Assembly (NCBI GenBank): GCA_010912705.1
Contig: POWB01000022.1
Coordinates: 40,053 to 93,327 of the forward strand
Direction: 5' to 3'
Source: Halochromatium sp.
GTDB taxonomy: Bacteria; Pseudomonadota; Gammaproteobacteria; Chromatiales; Chromatiaceae
DNA length: 53,275 nucleotides
The notes beneath the pieces were generated by a model. That model made no database searches, was not told the origin of the DNA, and saw nothing but the letters and a program-made list of their open reading frames with translations. Below, piece by piece: positions 31,814-40,983 of the stretch. Position numbers and translations under genes: made by a program. The stretch's first letter is position 1. The number at the start of each line of letters is the position of its first letter.

Positions 31814-33286
31814 TCAATGCGGCAACAGCGACCAGCCGGGCCGGAGCTTGGCTTGGTAGATGAAGACATGATGCAGGATGTACTTCAGCCAGTGTCCGGC
31901 AAGGCCGATCTCACCAAAGGTGAGGTTCATGTCACGGCCGTATTCGGGATAGGTCTCGTAATCCGGTACCACCGGATAGACCGTCATGGTGGCGGCTGAG
32001 CCCTTAAAGATATGCATCCCGGTCGAGGCGACGCAGGCAGCGCCCATCTCGGCCATGGATGCGGTGTGCGTGGGCTCTGCCGCACCCTTGATCAGATCGC
32101 AGATATTGGCGGCAACCGCCTTGCCAATAGTTGCCGATGGCATCCCGGTGCGTGGTGGGGCTGGGTTGATCGGCGTGCCGTTGGGGCTTTGCATCGGCTT
32201 ACTGATCAGATGCGGGGGCGCAAAGGCGATGCCGATGGCGAAGACGTTCTTGTACTTCGGCGTTTGATAGGTCTTTGGCCAATTAGCCTTGCTCCAGTCT
32301 TCGTAGGGCTTCGGGTTGTAGTCGGCATCAACCTTCATGAAACCGTTGGGCGCGAAGACCTCACTGCTGATATCACTGCCGTCCTTGCCGTAGGCCTTGA
32401 GCGGCTGACCAGCGAAGGGCGGGATCAACATCGCAAAATCGAATGCTAGCTCGTGCTCGCTGCCGTCGAGCAGCTCATAGTGGATCTTGCCTGGCTCGAT
32501 GCGCTTGACCGCTGCGCGCACGATCCACTCCATGCCGCGCTCGACCATCAAGGATTCGGCGAACACCTTACCATTGGTGATATAGCCACCGCGCTTGATG
32601 TGGACGCCGCCCATGCCGAAGTCGCCCAACTCGTACTCGTTGCTGATCCAGATGATGCGGGCCTTGTCGCGCACCCCTTTATCGCGGAACAGATGCTCGA
32701 TGTTGTAGATGTACTCAAAGGCAGCGCCTTGACAGGTGCACATGCCATGGCCGGTGCCGATGACGAAGGTGCGGGTTTCACCGCGCTGCATCGCGGCGAT
32801 GTTTGCTTGCAGTTGCTCGTTGGCATGCAGTGCATGGCCGGGGGTGCAGACCGAGGTGGTATAGCCATCATCCGGCCCTAAGCCGGGCGTGGCGCCGAAG
32901 TTCAGTTTGGGGCCCGTGGCGTTGACCAGATAATCGTAGCTGATGCGGTCGGTCTGTCCGGCGTGGGCGGCATCGGTGTATTCGAAGGTCACATAGGGCG
33001 ACTCGCTGTGCTCGCCGCCCTCCGGGTGGATCGAGATCGCCTTGGCTTGCTTGAAGGTTACGCCCATCTTCTTGTAGATCGGTGCGAGCGGGAAGCTGAC
33101 CTGTTTTTCGGTCATCTCGCCGACGCCTACCCAGATGTTGGAGGGAATCCAGTTCCATTGCTCATTTGGCGAGACGACGACGATCTCGTGCTGTTCGGTC
33201 TGTTGTTTGTCGCCAAGCCATTTGCTGAGCCAGCGTGCCGTGGTGTGACCCGAGATGCCGGCGCCGAGGATGAGGATACGTGCCAT
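31814..33286 (-). CDS. Sulfide:quinone oxidoreductase-like FAD flavoprotein
   Basis: Member of the SQR/flavocytochrome c sulfide dehydrogenase superfamily, probably oxidising sulfide or a persulfide and reducing quinone at the membrane. The FAD motif LILGAGISGHTTARW starts at residue 5. Candidate redox cysteines are Cys147 (SVCTPGHA), Cys183 and Cys185 (GMCTCQGAAFEY) and Cys418 (GAACVAS), placed like the three cysteines of SQR. The second FAD contact is in FAIGIAFAPP. The C-terminal end (LKYILHHVFIYQAKLRPGW) is amphipathic, as in SQR membrane attachment. Length is 490, longer than many SQRs. GGAG lies six bases before the ATG. I cannot assign one of the SQR subtypes. It is convergent with soeABC and followed by the 66-residue gene. 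Confidence 0.82.
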   Translation of the reverse strand: MARILILGAGISGHTTARWLSKWLGDKQQTEQHEIVVVSPNEQWNWIPSNIWVGVGEMTEKQVSFPLAPIYKKMGVTFKQAKAISIHPEGGEHSESPYVTFEYTDAAHAGQTDRISYDYLVNATGPKLNFGATPGLGPDDGYTTSVCTPGHALHANEQLQANIAAMQRGETRTFVIGTGHGMCTCQGAAFEYIYNIEHLFRDKGVRDKARIIWISNEYELGDFGMGGVHIKRGGYITNGKVFAESLMVERGMEWIVRAAVKRIEPGKIHYELLDGSEHELAFDFAMLIPPFAGQPLKAYGKDGSDISSEVFAPNGFMKVDADYNPKPYEDWSKANWPKTYQTPKYKNVFAIGIAFAPPHLISKPMQSPNGTPINPAPPRTGMPSATIGKAVAANICDLIKGAAEPTHTASMAEMGAACVASTGMHIFKGSAATMTVYPVVPDYETYPEYGRDMNLTFGEIGLAGHWLKYILHHVFIYQAKLRPGWSLLPH

Positions 33287-33418
33287 TATTGTCTCCGATG
33301 GTTGGTGTTGGGCCTGAGCCTAGCAACCTGAGTGGGCAGCTTAAAGCGGTTTAGATCAAGATTTACGAGGCCCTTGAGCGCTGTCTTGCCGTTTGGCCAT
33401 GTTTCAGGTCTCTGCCCG

Positions 33419-35719
33419 TCAAGGCATCGCTTTGGGCGTCGCCGCTTGCCGCTGCTGGCCATGGTCTGTGACCTGGACCGATGGCGCGGACGGGTCGTCG
33501 ATCAGTAGCCGGCGTGGTGAATACTGTAGCGCTGGTCTAGCCTCACCGAGCCAGCGCGTCAAGCTGGATTCGCCGGCTGGCCACTGGCCCTTGGCAAGGT
33601 TGGTCGGCTCTGCACCAACAAAGACGAGGTAGCCATACTTGCCATAGTGAGGCAGCTTGCGCGCGAGCCCATTGACGGCAGCAGCCTTGCTCGCCGCCAC
33701 CCAGCCGATGGCCTGGGTGCCAGTGTCTGCGCTGATCACCAGGCTTTGTCCCTGATGCTCAGTCCCCAGCAGGCGCAAGCGTTGCTGGGCAGGATCAAGC
33801 TTGAACTGACCGCTCTCGCGGCCGATCGCTGCAAGCGCCGGAAGCCAGCGGTTGCGCCAGCCAAGCAGCCAAATCGCCTGCTCCCCCGGCAGTTGCTCGA
33901 GATCGCGATCGAGGGCGATCGACCAGCCCGGTTGACCGCGCTGCCAGGCCTCGGCCAAACGCTGATAGGCGTTGCGCAAGTCTGTTGGCGCCGCAGAAGG
34001 TATCAGGATGAGTCCGCGCTCGGCCCCGAACAGGCTGCTGAGGGTAGCGGTCGATTCACCCTCGGCGAGTCGGCGGAAGGTATCGAAGCGCGGATCGACT
34101 GCGATACGGGCCGGGCGTGCGTCCAGCTCCACCGCAAATGGTGCATGGCGCTCCTGCATCTGAACGAGGATCTCAGTCGCTTTGCCCTGTTCGTCGAGCA
34201 GCGCTAAGGGTACGCTCATCGGGAAGGGCGCGGTGGTTTGTGTCTGCTCGAGCCGACCGCTGAGGCGCCAGCGCCCGGCATCCAGCGGCTCGAGCGCAAC
34301 CGCTTCCAGCGCCAGGCTAGGCGCACCGGTCCGGCTAGTCCAGGCACGAAAGAAGTCGCTCAGATCCTGCTTGGATTCGGCTGCGAAGGCGGCCTCGATC
34401 TGCGCCCAACCGGCCTCGGTGAAGCGGTTGTCGCGATAAAAGCGCTGTAGTCCTTGCACGAACAGCGGGTCACCGAGCTGGGTGCGCAGCATGTGGAATA
34501 GCATCAGCGCTTTGCCATAGCCGATTGCCTGCGAGGCGGTGCCATGGCGACCCTGAAACTGGCTCAATGGCTGATCTTGATTGTCACGCACGTAGTCGGC
34601 ATAGGCCTTGAGCTGATCACGGCGATAATCGGCGCCCTTACCGGCAAGCTCCTGATTCAGATGGTCGGCGAGGTAGGCGGTGAGACCTTCGCTCCAGTTG
34701 CCCTGAGCGTAATCGATATAGACGCCGTTGCCCCACCAGTTGTGGAGGATCTCGTGCGGATAGGAACTGTGCAGGATAAACGGCAGCCGCAGTACCCTGG
34801 GGCCTAAGAGGGTAAACGAGGGCATGCCATAGCCGGTCTCCCAGAAGTTCTCGACCAGCGCAAACTTGGCGTAGGGATAATCACCGATCAGCTGGCTATA
34901 GCGTTTGAGATAGGTTGCCGTTGCCTCCAAGTAGCGCGCAGCGAGGGCGTCATCGGCGCTGCGCAGAAAGGCTTGCGCCTCGGCCACCTCAGTGGGCTCA
35001 CGATAGAGCTTGAACGGGGCGGCAATCAGATAGAGTTCATCCTGCGGGGCGGATTCCTGCCAGCCGACGCGAACCTCCTGCCCAGCGGTTGTGATCTTGG
35101 GACCGACGCCCTGGGCAACGGCAAGCCAGTCTTGCGGTAGGCTGACCTCGAGCGAGAGGGTCTCCAGGCTGCCCAAGACCTTCGGATACCAGCCGCTGTA
35201 GCCGCTAAGGAAGACCCCTTCCAGACCGATGGTGCCAAGCGACTGTTGCCGTTCGCGGCCCATACCTTCGCGCACCGCGTCGAGACCCTGCTGGATGCGG
35301 CCCTGGTACTGCAGCGCGACCTCGGCGCCGGGCGGCGCCGTTAATCGGTACTGGGCCAGATGACCAAGCCGCGCAACCTGCTTGAGCCGAGCATTGTCGC
35401 TCAGTACCTTAGGCGTTAGCCCTTGATGGAGCTGAATGAGATAGTCTGCAGTGGGGCTCGTCTCTGTGGTCGGCTGCTCTATTATGTTAGGCGGCAGGGT
35501 CAAACGGTCGGTCGCGCTGAGTGTGCCGGCGCTTGGGTCAAGCCTGATGCTGATCTGATGTCCGACTACCGATGGGTTGGCGCTGGGCTCAGGTGCTGCA
35601 AGGCTGAGTCGGCTCAGCCCGAGGAGCAAGCAGAGCGCGAGCAGAAGCAGCGCGAGCAAGGGCAGCCCGAGCTGTGGTTGCGGCCGGAACATGTTGGAAT
35701 CATGCATGGTCGCTGTCAT
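33419..35719 (-). CDS. M1-family-type zinc metallopeptidase, membrane-anchored or exported
   Basis: Predicted gluzincin. Zinc motif HEILH is at 322-326 with the third ligand Glu344 in NWSEGL, the HExxH...NE arrangement of M1 enzymes. The exopeptidase motif GAMEN is absent; its place reads GYGMPSF, so classical aminopeptidase activity is doubtful. An N-terminal hydrophobic stretch (LGLPLLALLLLALCLLLGL, about residues 17-35) acts as signal or anchor. The last ~200 residues form a C-terminal domain without recognised motif. Length is 766. The start is uncertain: three Met codons lie within ten residues and none has a good ribosome-binding site. It diverges from the ChaN-PDZ gene across a region with an FNR-type box. 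Confidence 0.85.
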   Translation of the reverse strand: MTATMHDSNMFRPQPQLGLPLLALLLLALCLLLGLSRLSLAAPEPSANPSVVGHQISIRLDPSAGTLSATDRLTLPPNIIEQPTTETSPTADYLIQLHQGLTPKVLSDNARLKQVARLGHLAQYRLTAPPGAEVALQYQGRIQQGLDAVREGMGRERQQSLGTIGLEGVFLSGYSGWYPKVLGSLETLSLEVSLPQDWLAVAQGVGPKITTAGQEVRVGWQESAPQDELYLIAAPFKLYREPTEVAEAQAFLRSADDALAARYLEATATYLKRYSQLIGDYPYAKFALVENFWETGYGMPSFTLLGPRVLRLPFILHSSYPHEILHNWWGNGVYIDYAQGNWSEGLTAYLADHLNQELAGKGADYRRDQLKAYADYVRDNQDQPLSQFQGRHGTASQAIGYGKALMLFHMLRTQLGDPLFVQGLQRFYRDNRFTEAGWAQIEAAFAAESKQDLSDFFRAWTSRTGAPSLALEAVALEPLDAGRWRLSGRLEQTQTTAPFPMSVPLALLDEQGKATEILVQMQERHAPFAVELDARPARIAVDPRFDTFRRLAEGESTATLSSLFGAERGLILIPSAAPTDLRNAYQRLAEAWQRGQPGWSIALDRDLEQLPGEQAIWLLGWRNRWLPALAAIGRESGQFKLDPAQQRLRLLGTEHQGQSLVISADTGTQAIGWVAASKAAAVNGLARKLPHYGKYGYLVFVGAEPTNLAKGQWPAGESSLTRWLGEARPALQYSPRRLLIDDPSAPSVQVTDHGQQRQAATPKAMP

Positions 35720-35870
35720 CTAGGTCGAAATGGCCGTGGTTGCCGCGGCGTATATCTATGTTCATCTGTAATTCTAATCCTTAGGAAGAGGGTATGAGGT
35801 TTGCCAGACATAGCCTAGGGCTCTGTCATCGCGTTTTGCGCGAGGTTCCGGTCAGGATGATCGCCGTCGG

Positions 35871-35884
35871 TTGATGCAGATCAA
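35871..35884. promoter_or_regulatory. Consensus FNR/Anr-type binding site
   Basis: TTGATGCAGATCAA matches the FNR/Anr consensus TTGAT-N4-ATCAA in all ten specified positions. It lies 91 bases upstream of the ChaN-PDZ gene start and about 150 bases upstream of the divergent peptidase gene, so it could control either in response to oxygen. Confidence 0.6.
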
Positions 35885-35974
35885 TCGCGCCTTGTCTGAC
35901 GCCGGCTTGCGCCAAGCCCGAGCGGCTTTCAGCGAACTGAGATAACGAGCCTGAAACCCAATCAAGAGAGACCC

Positions 35975-37270
35975 ATGATGCTGCGATTGCTTCTGCCCCT
36001 CCGAACATCGACCCTCCAGCATCCTGATGCGTCTGCGGTATTAAGACGGCTGTTCGCCGTTGGGCTCTGCGCGACCTTGGGCTCTAAGTTTGCGATGGCC
36101 ATGCCGTCGTCTGCCCTGCAGGCATCTGTCGCCGCCGTGGCTGTTGCAGCCGTCACAGCGCCTGAGGAGGGCGGGCAGGCGGCTGCCCATGCCGATGCAA
36201 CGGCCAGCCCCGCGGTCAGTGCTAATACCAAGGTGCTAGATGTCACCAGTCTTGGTGGGCTTGAGGGCTTGATAGAGCAGCTTGCGAATAAACGGGTCGT
36301 CTTCGTCGGCGAGTCCCATGATCGCTACGAGGATCATCTCAACCAGCTCGAGATCATCCGCGGGCTGCATCAGCGCGGCAACCCGGTCGCGATCGGCATG
36401 GAGTTCTTCCAGCAGCCGTTCCAGGACAAGCTCGATGCCTATGTCGCCGGCGACCTGAGCGAAGAAGCCTTGCTGCGCGAGACCGAATACTTTGAGCGCT
36501 GGCGCTTCGACTACCGGCTCTACCGGCCAATCTTGCGCTATGCGCGGGAGCAGGGCATCCCGCTCATCGCCCTCAATCTGCCACGCGAGATCACGGATAA
36601 GGTCGGCGATGGCGGTATCGCCTCACTCAGCCCCGAAGAGGCTGCGCAGATCCCGAGCGAGATCGATCGCGATGCCGCTGACTATCGTGCTCATCTGCAG
36701 CGGGTGTTCGAGATGCATCCAAAGGCTGAAGATGCCTCATTCGAGCACTTCCTCGAGGTCCAACTGCTCTGGGACGAGGGCATGGCTGAGCGCGCGGTGC
36801 GCTGGCTGCAGGCGAATCCGGAGTCGCAACTGATCCTGCTTGCGGGCGCCGGCCATGTCGAATATGGGCGTGGTATCCCATCGCGGGTCAAGCGGCGCCT
36901 AGATGTTCCCATGTCGATCGTGATGAGCGGTCAACAGCGCCCACTCGATCCCGAGATGGCCGACTTCCTGCTCTATCCGCAAGCCGTGGAACTGCCAAAG
37001 ACCGGCCTGATGGGCGTTATGCTAGATACCGACTCTGAAGGTCAAGGCGTCGCGGTTCAGGGCTTTGCCCAGCAGAGCGGGGCACGCGATGCAGGTGTCA
37101 AAGCCGGCGATCGGATCATCGAGATCGGCGAGACTGCGATCGACTCCTACGCCGATATCCGCATCGCGCTAATGGATAGCCGCCCCGGCCAGCAACTGCC
37201 GATCGCCGTATTGCGCGATCCGTTAGTCGGTGGTGCTGAGCAGCTCAGCTTCGAGGTGACCTTGCAGTGA
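35975..37270 (+). CDS. ChaN-like haem-binding-family protein with C-terminal PDZ domain
   Basis: ChaN/DUF399 proteins bind haem and are linked to iron uptake; the role of the PDZ fusion is unknown. A signal sequence is probable (basic start, then LFAVGLCATLGSKFAMAM); a Cys at residue 32 does not form a clear lipobox. An Ala-rich spacer reaches residue 85. The ChaN domain spans about 100-320, with VVFVGESHDRYEDH (GESHD 112-116), EFFQQPFQ and AGAGHVEYGRGIP. The PDZ domain spans about 345-430 (GVAVQGF, AGVKAGDRIIEIG). Length is 431. GAGAG precedes the ATG; a second ATG follows immediately. It overlaps the U32 gene at the stop. Confidence 0.88.
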   Translation: MMLRLLLPLRTSTLQHPDASAVLRRLFAVGLCATLGSKFAMAMPSSALQASVAAVAVAAVTAPEEGGQAAAHADATASPAVSANTKVLDVTSLGGLEGLIEQLANKRVVFVGESHDRYEDHLNQLEIIRGLHQRGNPVAIGMEFFQQPFQDKLDAYVAGDLSEEALLRETEYFERWRFDYRLYRPILRYAREQGIPLIALNLPREITDKVGDGGIASLSPEEAAQIPSEIDRDAADYRAHLQRVFEMHPKAEDASFEHFLEVQLLWDEGMAERAVRWLQANPESQLILLAGAGHVEYGRGIPSRVKRRLDVPMSIVMSGQQRPLDPEMADFLLYPQAVELPKTGLMGVMLDTDSEGQGVAVQGFAQQSGARDAGVKAGDRIIEIGETAIDSYADIRIALMDSRPGQQLPIAVLRDPLVGGAEQLSFEVTLQ

Positions 37271-38592
37271 TGTCAGGCCCAGCTCGGTCAAGTCCTGCCG
37301 AGTCGGCAGCCCCGGAGCTGCTCGCGCCAGCTGGAACCTTGCGCAACCTGCGCTATGCGCTCGCCTATGGCGCCGATGCCGTCTATGCCGGCATCCCACG
37401 CTATAGTTTACGGGTGCGCAACAACGAGTTCGGCACCCTAGATGCGCTCGCTGAAGGGATTGCGACGGTGCGCTCTGCCGGCAAGCGCTTCTATCTGGCC
37501 GCTAATCTGATGCCACACGGCGCCAAGCTGGCGACCTTCCTCACCGACCTAGAACCGGTGATTGGGCTTGGGCCGGATGCGCTGATCATGTCCGATCCGG
37601 GCCTGATCCTGCTAGTTCGTGAACGCTGGCCTGAGCTGGCCATCCATCTCTCGGTGCAGGCCAATACCACCAATGCAGCGGCGGTGCGCTTCTGGCAACA
37701 ACAGGGGATTCGGCGCGTGATCCTGTCGCGCGAGCTGTCGCTAGATGAGATCGCCGAGATCCGGCAGGCCTGCCCGGAGATGGAGCTGGAGGTCTTCGTC
37801 CATGGCGCGCTCTGCATCGCCTACTCGGGCCGTTGCCTGCTCTCGGGCTACCTGAGCCATCGTGATGCAAACCAGGGCAGTTGCACCAATGCCTGCCGCT
37901 GGTCGTATCGGGTGGGGCAAGCGCCCAAGCTTGGGGCGGACCTTATACCCGAGCGTCATCCCGAGGCCGACCAGGTTTGGCTCTTGGAAGAGGCCGAGCG
38001 TCCCGGTGAGTACATGGCGCTGTTTGAGGACGAGCACGGCAGCTATGTGATGAACTCGCGCGATCTGCGTGCGGTTGAGCATGTCGCGCGGCTGAGTGCG
38101 ATCGGCATCGATTCGCTGAAGATCGAAGGTCGGACCAAGTCGCACTACTACACGGCGCGGACCACCTCGGTCTATCGCCGCGCCATCGATGATGCTGCGG
38201 CTGGTCGTGGCTTCGATCGCGGTCTGCTGGACGAACTCGAGGGCCTCGCCAATCGCGGCTATACCGAAGGCTTCTTGCGGCGCCACGCCCCTTCTGAGCT
38301 ACAGTGCTATGAGGCGGGCAGCTCAGTCAGTCAGCGTCGCCAATTCGTCGGCGAGCTGGTCCAGGTCGATGCCGCCAGCGGCTGGGCTGAGATTCGCGTG
38401 CGCAATCGGTTTGTGCCAGGGGATGAGCTGGAATGGATCACCCCCGCAGGTCTCCAGCGTTTTCGTCTCGAGCAGCTGAGCGCAACCGATGGCCGCCCCC
38501 TTGAGGCCGCGCCTGGCGATGGCTGGACGGTGCGTATCCCGATGCCGGAGCAGCCGCTCACGCCAGAGGCGCTGCTTGCGAAGGTGCTTTAA
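37270..38592 (+). CDS. trhP: U32-family tRNA hydroxylation protein (TrhP/YegQ type)
   Basis: U32-family proteins of this type work in prephenate-dependent hydroxylation of wobble uridine in tRNA; older annotation calls them collagenase-like peptidases. The opening PELLAPAGTLRNLRYALAYGADAVY is typical. The U32 signature is present as EVFVHGALCIAYSGRCLLSG followed by NQGSCTNACRW, with the iron-sulfur-ligand-type cysteines. The C-terminal beta domain (about 330-440) fits YegQ. Length is 440. ATG at 37270 overlaps the upstream TGA by one base; the GTG just before it is an alternative start. It is translationally coupled to the ChaN-PDZ gene, a pairing with no obvious functional link. Confidence 0.88.
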   Translation: MSGPARSSPAESAAPELLAPAGTLRNLRYALAYGADAVYAGIPRYSLRVRNNEFGTLDALAEGIATVRSAGKRFYLAANLMPHGAKLATFLTDLEPVIGLGPDALIMSDPGLILLVRERWPELAIHLSVQANTTNAAAVRFWQQQGIRRVILSRELSLDEIAEIRQACPEMELEVFVHGALCIAYSGRCLLSGYLSHRDANQGSCTNACRWSYRVGQAPKLGADLIPERHPEADQVWLLEEAERPGEYMALFEDEHGSYVMNSRDLRAVEHVARLSAIGIDSLKIEGRTKSHYYTARTTSVYRRAIDDAAAGRGFDRGLLDELEGLANRGYTEGFLRRHAPSELQCYEAGSSVSQRRQFVGELVQVDAASGWAEIRVRNRFVPGDELEWITPAGLQRFRLEQLSATDGRPLEAAPGDGWTVRIPMPEQPLTPEALLAKVL

Positions 38593-38663
38593 ACTGTTCC
38601 GCGCAGGCTTGTCATGATGCCAGTGCGGGCCAGAGCCTCGTGACTTCGCCTGAAATATTTGGG

Positions 38664-39647
38664 CTAGATCTCGGAGACAACCTTGTCGTAAAAGGCGAGG
38701 AAGTCGTCTGGGGTTGGCCCTTCGCGCCATTCGATCGCCGCGCGCGGATGCAGATTGAGCTGGCCGGTCAGGTTGTAAGGGATCATCGGTCCCCACTCGA
38801 TCTCGCGGCGCAGCGGCAGGATGTGCTCTTGGATCACCTCGATGATCGGGCGTACCTCGAACTTTGGGTTGCGTAGGAAGCCGAGCAGCATCTCGGTGTG
38901 ACAATTGCCGGCACCACGACCGAAGCCGAAGATAGTGGCATCGACCCGATTGCAGCCAAGGATGATGGCCTCGATGGTGTTGGCGAACGCCAACTGCATA
39001 TTGTTGTGCGCGTGGATGCCGATCTCTTTGCCGGTGCCTTTCAGGGCATTGGCGTACTTATGATAGAGACGGTCGACCTGCTCGCGATAGAGATGGCCGA
39101 AACTATCGACGATGACCATGGTGCTGGCTGGGGTGTCGGCGATGGCCTCGAGGACGGTGTCGATCTCCTCCTCGGTGATGTTCGAGACCGCCATCAGGTT
39201 GGCCGTTGCCTCATAGCCCTGCTCGGCGGCAAAGCGGATCATGTCGACCGCCTCCGAGACCTGGTGCGCATAGAAGGCGACCCGGATCATGCTCAGCGGA
39301 CTCTCAGCGGCGGGGACGATCTGGGTCTCCCAATCGCTCTTGCCGGCATCGGCCATGGCTGCGAGCTTCAGCCCTGTGGCCTCGGGGTCGTGATCGCCGA
39401 CCACGCGCTTAAGATCGCTCTCGTCACAGTGGCGCCAAGGGCCAAACTTCTCGCGCGGGAAGGTCTTAGGTGAGTTCTTGTAGCCGATCTCCATGTAATC
39501 GACGCCGGCCGCGACGCAGGCCTGATAACAGGCGCTGACGAAGTCGTCGCTGAAGCGATGGCTATTGACCAAGCCGCCATCACGAACCGTACAGTCCATC
39601 ACCTTGAGCTCAGGCCTGTAGGTGATCCAGGGGGCCTTATCTGACAT
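38664..39647 (-). CDS. DRE-TIM metallolyase-type aldolase, substrate unknown
   Basis: Member of the HMG-CoA lyase/homocitrate synthase/4-hydroxy-2-oxovalerate aldolase superfamily. The metal- and acid-binding motif reads DCTVRDGGLVNSHRF near residue 17, the R-D form of DRE, and the C-terminal metal motif is GIHAHNNMQLAFAN. A glycine-rich segment, FGFGRGAGNCHTEMLLGF, closes the barrel. There is no LeuA-type regulatory domain. Length is 327. The ATG at 39647 has GGAGA nine bases upstream; the frame is open nine codons more. No catabolic partner (acylating aldehyde dehydrogenase, CoA ligase) lies beside it, so the aldol substrate cannot be named. Confidence 0.85.
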   Translation of the reverse strand: MSDKAPWITYRPELKVMDCTVRDGGLVNSHRFSDDFVSACYQACVAAGVDYMEIGYKNSPKTFPREKFGPWRHCDESDLKRVVGDHDPEATGLKLAAMADAGKSDWETQIVPAAESPLSMIRVAFYAHQVSEAVDMIRFAAEQGYEATANLMAVSNITEEEIDTVLEAIADTPASTMVIVDSFGHLYREQVDRLYHKYANALKGTGKEIGIHAHNNMQLAFANTIEAIILGCNRVDATIFGFGRGAGNCHTEMLLGFLRNPKFEVRPIIEVIQEHILPLRREIEWGPMIPYNLTGQLNLHPRAAIEWREGPTPDDFLAFYDKVVSEI

Positions 39648-39744
39648 GGGTCTTTCTCTCCGCGCTGATCTCAATCAGTGATTTTCCAGCGCTTGCCCGG
39701 TTAAGGCATTGTCGGTGGTCACCTAAGGGACGGATTAGATCGGG

Positions 39745-40983
39745 TTAGCGCGCGTCATCCTGTCCGAGTTGGGCCTTGAGCAGCTCGCCGAGGGTGCCGA
39801 CGCCCGACTCTTCGGGGCTATCTACCGAGCGGCGGTCGTTTTTCGAGCCCGCAGGGGATGTCGGTTGGGCGCTGCTCGCCTCGGCCTCGTCGATGCGATC
39901 GGAAGCGAGCGAGAGCCCGATGCGGCGGCGCTCGGTGTCGACCTGCACGATCACCGCATCGACCTCTTGACCGACCTGCACGACATCTTTCGGATGCTCA
40001 ACGCGTCGACCGGCACCGAGCTCACTGACATGCACCAGTCCGGTGAGCCCGGGCTCGATCTCGATAAAGGCACCAAAGGGCTCGAGGCGCTCGATGCGAC
40101 CACGCACCCGGGTGCCGGGCCGATAACGCTGACCGGCGTCGGACCAGGGGTTCTTCGCTAATGCCCGAATCGAAAGCGCAATCCGCTCCGGGCGCTTGGG
40201 ATTATTGGTCTGCTCGATCCGCAGCACTGCGACCTCGAGTTCTTGGCCGATGCTTAAGACCTCTTCTGGGTGCCGCACCCGACCGAGCGCTAGCTCGCTG
40301 ATGTGGATCATCCCCTCGACGCCGCCGAGATCGACGAAGGCACCGAACTCCTGCAGACCGACGACGGTACCCGGCAGAACGGCGCCAGGCTCAAGCTTGG
40401 CGCGCACTGCGGCCGCTCGTTCGGCCTGCTCTTCCGCAAGCACAGCGCGTCGTGAGACGACCAAGTTCATCCGCCGACCACCCTCGAACTTGGTGATGCG
40501 GAACGAGGCGCGCTCACCAACCAGGGTCGATAGGTCTTCAATGAAGCGAATATCGGCCTGTGAGGCCGGGCAGAAGGCACGCTGGCCGGCGATCTGGACC
40601 TCGAGACCGCCCTTGGTCGTCCCGGTGATCTGGCCCTCGACCGGCGTGCCGGCCTGAAAGGCTGCCTCGAGTTGATCGGCGCCATGGGCATGGCGACCGT
40701 GACGACTGCCCAGCACCAAGGTACCGCTGTCGGGGTCGATGCCGGTCACGGCGGCCTCGATGGGGTCACCGACAGCCTTGTTGATCTGACCATCCGCATC
40801 GCGCAGATTTGTCAGCTCCATGGTCGCCTCGGCCTTGCCTCCGATATCGACGAATGCATGCTCCTCGCCGATCTCGATGATGGTGCCCTTGACCCGGTCA
40901 CCTACCTTAGGACGAGCGGCTAGCGCCTGCTCGGTCTTTTCTAGCTCCTTGAGCAGGGCCTCGAAATCGTTGTCGTCGGTCAT
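39745..40983 (-). CDS. S1-repeat RNA-binding protein (RpsA-related)
   Basis: Cytoplasmic protein with four S1-type OB folds, at about residues 25-95, 105-175, 200-275 and 290-365. Each has the usual G-x-V-x-x-hydrophobic opening, for example GDRVKGTIIEI, VLPGTVVGLQEFGAFVDLGG and RVRGRIERLEPFGAFIEI. It resembles ribosomal protein S1 but is shorter (412 residues) and has a Ser/Pro-rich acidic end, so it is more likely a second S1-like translation or RNA-decay factor than the ribosomal protein itself. The ATG at 40983 was chosen because the acidic family-like start MTDDNDFEALLKELEK begins there. The frame is open 31 codons further upstream. Confidence 0.85.
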   Translation of the reverse strand: MTDDNDFEALLKELEKTEQALAARPKVGDRVKGTIIEIGEEHAFVDIGGKAEATMELTNLRDADGQINKAVGDPIEAAVTGIDPDSGTLVLGSRHGRHAHGADQLEAAFQAGTPVEGQITGTTKGGLEVQIAGQRAFCPASQADIRFIEDLSTLVGERASFRITKFEGGRRMNLVVSRRAVLAEEQAERAAAVRAKLEPGAVLPGTVVGLQEFGAFVDLGGVEGMIHISELALGRVRHPEEVLSIGQELEVAVLRIEQTNNPKRPERIALSIRALAKNPWSDAGQRYRPGTRVRGRIERLEPFGAFIEIEPGLTGLVHVSELGAGRRVEHPKDVVQVGQEVDAVIVQVDTERRRIGLSLASDRIDEAEASSAQPTSPAGSKNDRRSVDSPEESGVGTLGELLKAQLGQDDAR

